NCBI GenBank assembly: GCA_964642855.1
Contig: CAZXSK010000027.1
Span: 1-47,268, forward strand
Direction: 5' to 3'
DNA: 47,268 nt
DNA from: CAZXSK01 sp964642855
Lineage (GTDB): Bacteria > Planctomycetota > Phycisphaerae > SM23-33
Of this stretch, positions 42,167-47,268 are shown in pieces (within the stretch, counting starts at the first letter, position 1; every line of letters begins with the position of its first letter). The notes under the pieces were generated by a model that worked only from the letters and a program-made list of their open reading frames with translations, had not been told where the DNA came from and searched no databases. A program made the position numbers and the translations under genes.

Positions 42167-42368
42167 AATCCAGCTCCTTTCCGCCCTTGCCTCCGAGGCT
42201 GGGCATTCACGAACAATATACTCAGTTTTTGGCTCCTTCCCGATGCGCCCGGGAGGAGGTGCTGCTGCGCCGGCTTGGCGATCGCGCCTGCCCGACGTTG
42301 GTTCACCTTTTCGCATCCTTGCCGGCCGTAGCCGACCATCTCCGCCAACGCCCCACTTCTGTGGGGAA
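42167..42368 (-). other. structured leader of the second PEP-CTERM gene
   Basis: Three stable stems can form on the minus strand: GTCGGC-UACG-GCCGGC at 42321-42336, with the very stable UACG tetraloop; GGCG/CGCC at 42277-42288; and a bulged 9-bp stem at 42233-42258. GATGCG at 42317-42312 can also pair with CGCATC at 42247-42242, competing with the last stem. No known riboswitch core was recognised. Confidence 0.4.
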
Positions 42369-43025
42369 TCAGCGGGCCGTCTTGTCGTTGAGCTTGCCCA
42401 GCGTTCGAAGCAGAATCGAAATCTCGTTCGACCAGCTCCGCTTCTCGATGTACTCCAGGTCCGAGTTGAGCTTGTGGCGAACGCCCTCGATCGACGTGTC
42501 ATACCCGTGGCGGATCTGGGCGAGGCCCGTAATGCCCGGCTTCACGTGGAGCCGGCTACGGATGTCCGGGTAGACCTCCTCGAGCTCGGACAGAATCTCA
42601 GGCCGCTCGGGACGCGGGCCGATCAGCGACATGTCGCCCTTGATCACGTTCAGCAACTGGGGGAGTTCATCCATGTGGCTGCGACGCATCCACCGGCAGA
42701 CCGGCACCACGCGGGGGTCTTTGTCCTGGGCCCACGTCGCTCCGACCCGGTTTTCCGCGTCGATGTACATGGTCCGGAACTTGTACATCAAGAATTCCCG
42801 GCCGTCTTTGCCCACGCGAATCTGCGTGAACAGCACGGGCCCGCGGCTGCAGGCCTTCACCAACAAGGCACACAGCAGCATCACCGGGGAAAGCAAGGCC
42901 AGCAGGATCACGCCAAGGGTGATGTCAACGACCTCCTTGGCCATGTCGAAATACCGTCGCGCCAGGTGCACCGTCAGGCCGATCAAGCCGCCGCCAACAC
43001 CCACGATTGTGATGGGCTCGGGCAT
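42369..43025 (-). CDS. phosphoglycosyl transferase initiating EPS synthesis (bacterial sugar transferase)
   Basis: A 218-residue monotopic phosphoglycosyl transferase that moves a sugar-1-phosphate from a nucleotide sugar to undecaprenyl phosphate. A hydrophobic membrane hairpin lies at about 35-57. The catalytic core has KFRTM at 82-86, the Asp-Glu dyad in DELPQLLNVIKGDMSLIGPRPERPE at 119-143, and KPGITGLAQI near 162. It lacks the large N-terminal domain of WcaJ-type enzymes, so it is the short PglC/EpsL-like form. It is the only initiating enzyme in the window, standing about 10 kb from the main operon. GGAGG precedes the ATG. Confidence 0.93.
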   Translation of the reverse strand: MPEPITIVGVGGGLIGLTVHLARRYFDMAKEVVDITLGVILLALLSPVMLLCALLVKACSRGPVLFTQIRVGKDGREFLMYKFRTMYIDAENRVGATWAQDKDPRVVPVCRWMRRSHMDELPQLLNVIKGDMSLIGPRPERPEILSELEEVYPDIRSRLHVKPGITGLAQIRHGYDTSIEGVRHKLNSDLEYIEKRSWSNEISILLRTLGKLNDKTAR

Positions 43026-44037
43026 GGTCCTCCACTCCTTTTACTGTTGCGAATCGCCTCCGGGGCAATTCTTCGTACAGAACACACTTTCCGGAATCCG
43101 CAGGACCCTCCGTCCGAACCGGCCGATATACTCATCACCGGCTCAGGGGCCTGCAAGCTATCCGAGCGGGGGGTCGATCAGGACCTGGCAATCGCTGCAT
43201 CGGCCCGCCGCTGCTCTGTTTGGTTTCTCGATAGCAGACCGGACTCTGTGCCCGGACTTCATCTCAACTACTCGGAAACACGGCGCTCTCGCCGATCCTT
43301 GGCGGGTATCAGGTGCATCCCCCAATCTTTCGACTACGAGCACCGCGGGCACGCCACACAGACACATGTGCGCCGCTTCGCTCCGACAAAGTCTCGAACC
43401 GCTCCGTTTCGAGGTGTGGTCCGTCCTTTCCCTACTGCGAGCGAGCAGCCCTTATTTCCAGAATATACTAGCCCCTGCTGCCCGACTTTGCAACACCCAA
43501 AATCCACTTTTTGCCCCATCCCTCAAACACAAATCATGAGTTTTCCAGCCTTTCCGATTATGCGGACACCGTATCCCCAAGCCTTTTACCCGCCACTAAG
43601 TACGCGCTTGGAAAGCGCATAGACCCTCGTCCGATAACCTGACCAATCCATGATCCACGCAACCCAATGCAGCCCCGTGACATCCCGCCAGAACCCCACC
43701 GATCATCCCCCCGGGAAGACCTCCCGGAAACGCCCCCGACCCATCGAATTATCCCCACTCCGTACGAATCCTCCCGTCCACGGCCCATCCGTCCGCATAC
43801 ACCCCCCTGCCCAGCGGACATCCTCCTCTGGACACCCGTAACGCCGATACCCCCACGGCCTCAGGCCAACCCTCTCTCGCCCCCGATTCCTGAGACAGAT
43901 CTTTACTGCACCCTCTACCCGTCGACATACTGAACTCCTGCCAAGTGGTGGCCGCCTGCATTCTGCCCGCGCACCAGCCAGCCGACCACACGTTACCGAT
44001 TCCCATCAGCAAGGGAACTGCCGCCAAGAGGAAAACC
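43026..44037. other. non-coding, C-rich region between divergent genes
   Basis: About 1 kb without a credible gene; the open frames are Pro- or Arg-rich shadows. From about 43660 to 43930 the plus strand is very rich in C runs, so the minus strand carries G runs. There is a GCGCTT/AAGCGC hairpin at 43604-43618. Two AGTATAT-type boxes on the minus strand lie at 43125-43132 and 43462-43469. It should contain the promoters of both flanking genes. Confidence 0.4.
43902..43931 (+). promoter_or_regulatory. possible promoter of the large exported protein
   Basis: TTTACT (43902-43907) and CATACT (43926-43931) are 18 bases apart, each matching four of six consensus positions. Weak candidate. Confidence 0.28.
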
Positions 44038-46881
44038 ATGCACATCCGATCTGCCCTGCGAATCCTTGCCCTGCTCTGCCTGCTCCTTCCGGGGGTCTCC
44101 TGCGCCGGCAAGAAGGACGCCGTCGCCGACAGGCCCTCCCAGGCCATGCCCTCCGGCGAGATCAACGGAACATCCCTCGTCAAACGCGACGCAAACGCCC
44201 TGCGCGTGAAACTGGCCGGTGGGACCGCCCTGACCTTCGCACTCCGCGGCAACCGGTTCCTCGGGCTGCAGACCGCACGCGTCGGCGACCTCGACCTGAC
44301 CCACGACCAGACCCTCCTGCGACCGATCATTGCCGACGATGCGTGGGAGCAGGACCGCCCCTGGGTGGTTCACCGCATGACCCTGCGCGACGTGTCCGTC
44401 CGCGACGGCGTGGTCTCCCTGAAGCTCGCCCTCCACGCCAGCCGCGCCGAGCAAGCCCTCAAGGGCGTCTATCTCTGGGCTGGCGACACCGGGAAGGCAC
44501 TCGGCCCGGCCATCACTCCGGAACTCCGCAAAGCGCAGCGCCTCGCCGGTGAGGCCAGGGAACTCCTCGACGCCGCAGCCGAGAACCTGGCCCAAGTCAA
44601 ACAGGCCCGCGGCGACATCCGCAAGGCTGAGCAGCAGCTCGCCGAGCGCAAGAAGGCAGGCCGGCGCGGGCTGGGACCCCTGCAGAACCGCATCCGTCGT
44701 CTCAAAGCCAAGCTCCCTTCGCTGCGCGAGTCGCTCTATCCGCGCCTGGCCAAGGCGGACACCGACCTCCAAACCGCCCTCCGCCAGATCGAAACCTTCC
44801 ACGACCTTCGCAACCAACGCGCCCTGGAGGTAGGGCGGATCCATCGCGACTATTTCGGCTCGGCCATGTTCCGCCTGCCTTCAGAGGTCAACCGCCCCGG
44901 CCCGGTCGGAACCCTCGCCCGGGCAGGCGGCGACGACACCTTCCCCGCCGGCGAACTGACCTGGACCTTTACGCCGGTGAAGATCAACGTCGCCGGCTGG
45001 CCGTACCGCGGCTGGAAGCACCAGTACCACCTGAAACTCGCCAAGGGCCTCAGCACACGGTTCTTCCGCGAGAGCGGCACGTGGGAACTCGCAGGCCGGG
45101 CTGTGGGCACCACCGTCGTAGCCCTGCGATATCGGGGCCTCGGCGGGGTGGACGAAACCTTCCAACCCGCCGAAGACGGCGGCGGAATCGACCGGAACTT
45201 CACGACCACCGAGATCATCCCCGGAGCAGCCGGCGGCGCGCCGGTCATCAGCCCGGTGGTTCCCGCCGGCAGCGGCCGCAACGATCGCGGATTCGGCCTG
45301 GCCCACCGGGTAAGCCCGTGGATCGGACGGATGGTCCGCGGCGCCGGCTCGCCCATGTTCGAGTTCCAGCACCGCCCCGAGGGGCTGTTCGCCAGCTTCC
45401 CCGACCGCCTGGCCGACCTCCGCGCCGTGACCGAAGCCTTCCACGGAGACCACGCCGTCAGCCAGATCAACGAGGAAGCCTTCCCCCGAAGCTCCCGGCT
45501 GGAGACTACGCCCCAGTACTACCTCGCCCTCCCTGCCCCACCGGACAAGCCCTTCGCCGTCCACGAATGCCAAACCCGCTGGCAGGAGATGGACCAGTAC
45601 ACCCGCAGGCGGGTCAGCAAGGAACTCGGGTTCGTCCAGGCCGAGCCGCTCCCCGGCGTGGGGCTCAACCTCGACACCGCCTGGGAACCTCGCATTCGCA
45701 AACTCACCGAACGCATGGACCGACTGGCCGAAATGGGCGTCCGCATGATCCTCGTCCACCAGCCCGGCTGGATGAACGGCCGGGGGCTCAAGGAGTGCAA
45801 AGATCCAAACTTCAGCCGGCTTGCCGTCGGCGGGGGCGACTGCAGCATCTACGATTACCGCCCGCGTCCCACCGTGGCCGACGAATGGAAGAAGCTCACC
45901 CGCAAGCTCGCCGAGCACGAGGTGGCCTACATCTGCTGGAGCAGCTACTTCAGCGTCGGGCCGGGACAGTTCATCCGCGAACTTCGCGAAGACGCCGGCC
46001 TGGACAAATCCGACTTCGCCGGCTTCGAGAACCTCGACGCCATGGTCTCTGACCCCAACTTCTTCGAGCGGCTGAACGTGCCCCACAACCCCAACAACAA
46101 CGTGCTGCTGGAGCGGTACGTCGCCCGGATCGACCGCGCCCGCCGCACGCTCGGGCTCCACGGCATCTGGGCCGACAGCTGGCACAAGTGGGCCCTGGTC
46201 GTGAGCAACGACCGCCGGCGCCAGCCGAGCTTCCGCACCTGGATGGAGCAGATGGCCCGTTGGAGCCGACAGGGCATGGCCTTCGTCTCCGAGGGACAGG
46301 GCTGCCCCGTGATGAGCTGCTCGATCGAACTCAGCAGGCAGGAGTTCGTCGACGAATGGTGGTTCCTGCCCCACACCACCCTCTGGTACCGCGGAAAGGC
46401 CACGCCCCCCGGTGCCGGTACCGTCAAGGCAGACCGCCATGCCTTCCGACTGATGGCCAACAAGTGCTGGCCGTTCATCGAAACCGGGTGGGGCCAGGAC
46501 GTCGAGAAAATCCTGCCCGGGTTCTCCAGGCTCGCCGGCGAGTACAACCTTGCCCTGCCCCGCATGCGGCGAAGCTACGTGCTGCCCGACTCCGGCGGCG
46601 TGCTCTGGCTGGCGACGGGCGGCAACGGCCGGGGGGTGTGGTTCCCGTTCGTCAACGCCAACGTCCCCTCCGGCGTCGACGCCCGTTACATCGGCGACGA
46701 CTCGCAGACCACCGCCACCGTCAAGGCCTACCGCACCTATCTCGTCTCCGCGGACGACCTCCTGAAAGCCTTCTCCCTGCGGGCAGCGCCGCAGGACGAC
46801 CCGCGCATCGAATGGAAATACCAGCCCATGGAATATACCTGGCCGCAGTGGGCCAAGGCGCCGGCCAACGACGCCGACTGA
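44038..46881 (+). CDS. large exported protein with putative glycosidase TIM-barrel region
   Basis: A 947-residue protein. A signal peptide ends near Cys22 (LCLLLPGVSCAGKK); it could be a lipoprotein, though Gly at -3 is not typical. Residues 40-155 are beta-rich. About 160-260 form a predicted coiled-coil insert (many Ala, Glu, Arg and Lys). Beta-sandwich-like sequence follows to about 520. The region 540-800 looks like a TIM barrel: LAEMGVRMILVHQPGWMNGRG, EVAYICWSSYF, then LHGIWADSWHKW at 707-718 and AFVSEGQG at 748-755. Asp713 and Glu752 are candidate acid residues. The layout recalls alpha-galactosidase-like clans, but I do not recognise the family. Start chosen for the signal peptide and AGAGGA upstream. 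Confidence 0.65.
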   Translation: MHIRSALRILALLCLLLPGVSCAGKKDAVADRPSQAMPSGEINGTSLVKRDANALRVKLAGGTALTFALRGNRFLGLQTARVGDLDLTHDQTLLRPIIADDAWEQDRPWVVHRMTLRDVSVRDGVVSLKLALHASRAEQALKGVYLWAGDTGKALGPAITPELRKAQRLAGEARELLDAAAENLAQVKQARGDIRKAEQQLAERKKAGRRGLGPLQNRIRRLKAKLPSLRESLYPRLAKADTDLQTALRQIETFHDLRNQRALEVGRIHRDYFGSAMFRLPSEVNRPGPVGTLARAGGDDTFPAGELTWTFTPVKINVAGWPYRGWKHQYHLKLAKGLSTRFFRESGTWELAGRAVGTTVVALRYRGLGGVDETFQPAEDGGGIDRNFTTTEIIPGAAGGAPVISPVVPAGSGRNDRGFGLAHRVSPWIGRMVRGAGSPMFEFQHRPEGLFASFPDRLADLRAVTEAFHGDHAVSQINEEAFPRSSRLETTPQYYLALPAPPDKPFAVHECQTRWQEMDQYTRRRVSKELGFVQAEPLPGVGLNLDTAWEPRIRKLTERMDRLAEMGVRMILVHQPGWMNGRGLKECKDPNFSRLAVGGGDCSIYDYRPRPTVADEWKKLTRKLAEHEVAYICWSSYFSVGPGQFIRELREDAGLDKSDFAGFENLDAMVSDPNFFERLNVPHNPNNNVLLERYVARIDRARRTLGLHGIWADSWHKWALVVSNDRRRQPSFRTWMEQMARWSRQGMAFVSEGQGCPVMSCSIELSRQEFVDEWWFLPHTTLWYRGKATPPGAGTVKADRHAFRLMANKCWPFIETGWGQDVEKILPGFSRLAGEYNLALPRMRRSYVLPDSGGVLWLATGGNGRGVWFPFVNANVPSGVDARYIGDDSQTTATVKAYRTYLVSADDLLKAFSLRAAPQDDPRIEWKYQPMEYTWPQWAKAPANDAD

Positions 46882-46929
46882 CCCCGCGCTCGCCAAGTCG
46901 ACTGCCCGCCGGCCCGGGAATGCTCCAGA

Positions 46930-47268
46930 TCAGGTCCCTGCCCGGTGTTTCCTGCGATACCCGGTGGGCGTAGCGCCGGTCTCCTGGCGGAAGATCGTAC
47001 TCAACCGCCGGGAATTGCCGAACGCCGAGGACCGCGCGAGATCCTGAACGGGCAGGTCCGTCTCGCGGAGCATCTGCTTGACATGCTCGATCTGCGACCG
47101 GCGGATCTCCTGCCAGGGCGTCCTCCGCAGCGATCTGCTGAACCGAAGCTCCAGCGACCGCCGCGAAACGCTCAGTTCGCTGACCACCTGCTTGACCGTG
47201 ATCGGCCGGTTCCGGTGGGTGTGGATAAACCGCACTGCCTCTGCCACCACGTCGTCGTCGATGGCCAG
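46930..47268 (-). CDS. AraC/XylR-like transcriptional regulator, C-terminal part (cut by window edge)
   Basis: Only the last 112 residues are visible; the frame stays open to the window end, so the gene starts beyond 47268. The two helix-turn-helix motifs of the AraC family are present: ITVKQVVSELSVSRRSLELRFSRSL, and VQDLARSSAFGNSRRLSTIFRQETGATPTGYRR. The RSLELRFSR pattern and short ending are typical of the XylR-like regulators abundant in planctomycetes, which respond to sugars through an upstream domain. It converges on the glycosidase-like gene with 48 bases between, and might control it. Confidence 0.9.
   Translation of the reverse strand: MAIDDDVVAEAVRFIHTHRNRPITVKQVVSELSVSRRSLELRFSRSLRRTPWQEIRRSQIEHVKQMLRETDLPVQDLARSSAFGNSRRLSTIFRQETGATPTGYRRKHRAGT

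Noticed and set aside
42167..42368. known riboswitch in the second PEP-CTERM leader
   Set aside because: I compared it by eye with cobalamin, glycine, TPP and c-di-GMP consensus segments and found no match.
44881..46896. 671-residue minus-strand open frame
   Set aside because: Antisense to the large exported protein, which has a signal peptide and sensible composition; the antisense product is only low-complexity Ala/Gly/Val.
1..47268. mobile elements, CRISPR, tRNA or rRNA
   Set aside because: I looked for regularly spaced repeats, transposase motifs and rRNA or tRNA signatures and found none.

Overview
The window looks like a planctomycete chromosome segment, most likely Phycisphaerae-like. 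The evidence is high G+C, two proteins ending in a PEP-CTERM sorting tag (Pro-Glu-Pro, a hydrophobic stretch and an Arg cluster), a sulfatase, and a large exosortase-type exopolysaccharide (EPS) locus. The taxonomic call is an inference from these traits. I saw no rRNA, tRNA, CRISPR array, transposase or phage gene. A run of 100 N (10455-10554) is an assembly gap inside a gene.

Left part (1-9.98 kb). This holds a PEP-CTERM protein behind a long leader, a sulfatase, a LemA-like protein, an unknown membrane-anchored protein, a lipoprotein N-acetylmuramoyl-L-alanine amidase and a 681-residue exported protein built from about six beta-rich repeats. A FemAB-like acyltransferase of the PEP-CTERM/EPS type and a CapA-like metallophosphatase follow.

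Centre (9.96-32.6 kb, minus strand). Eighteen genes run head to tail from the outer-membrane export lipoprotein (32569) to an adenylate-forming PaaK/CapK-like enzyme (9963). Most junctions are 4-base overlaps or short gaps and the longest gap is about 96 bases, so this reads as one EPS operon. The order is Wza-like export protein, Wzz-like chain-length protein, MSHA/ExeA-type ATPase, tyrosine autokinase, two glycosyltransferases, a NodB-like protein that has lost its metal-binding residues, and an asparagine-synthetase-like protein without a glutaminase cysteine. It continues with two flippases, a BNR/Asp-box protein, a glycosyltransferase, a Wzy/O-ligase-like protein, two glycosyltransferases, an ATP-grasp ligase, a polysaccharide deacetylase and the PaaK-like enzyme. 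Together they suggest a Wzx/Wzy-type secreted polysaccharide carrying amino or amide decorations.

Right of the operon (33.1-40.5 kb). A divergent plus-strand set starts with a PilZ (c-di-GMP receptor) protein. It is followed by a tightly coupled cassette: HlyD-like adaptor, FtsX/LolC-type permease, LolD-type ATPase, FeeM-like N-acyl amino acid synthase and a second PaaK-like adenylating enzyme. A paralogous FeeM-like gene converges on it. This looks like a dedicated make-activate-export module for an acylated small molecule or lipid, and is the best candidate here for an under-described system.

Right end (40.5-47.3 kb). A structured intergenic region, a second PEP-CTERM protein with a structured leader, the phosphoglycosyl transferase that probably starts EPS repeat-unit synthesis, a C-rich 1-kb non-coding stretch, a large exported protein with a putative TIM-barrel glycosidase region, and the 3' part of an AraC/XylR-like regulator cut by the window edge. 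No exosortase gene lies in the window, so the sorting enzyme for the PEP-CTERM proteins must be elsewhere.
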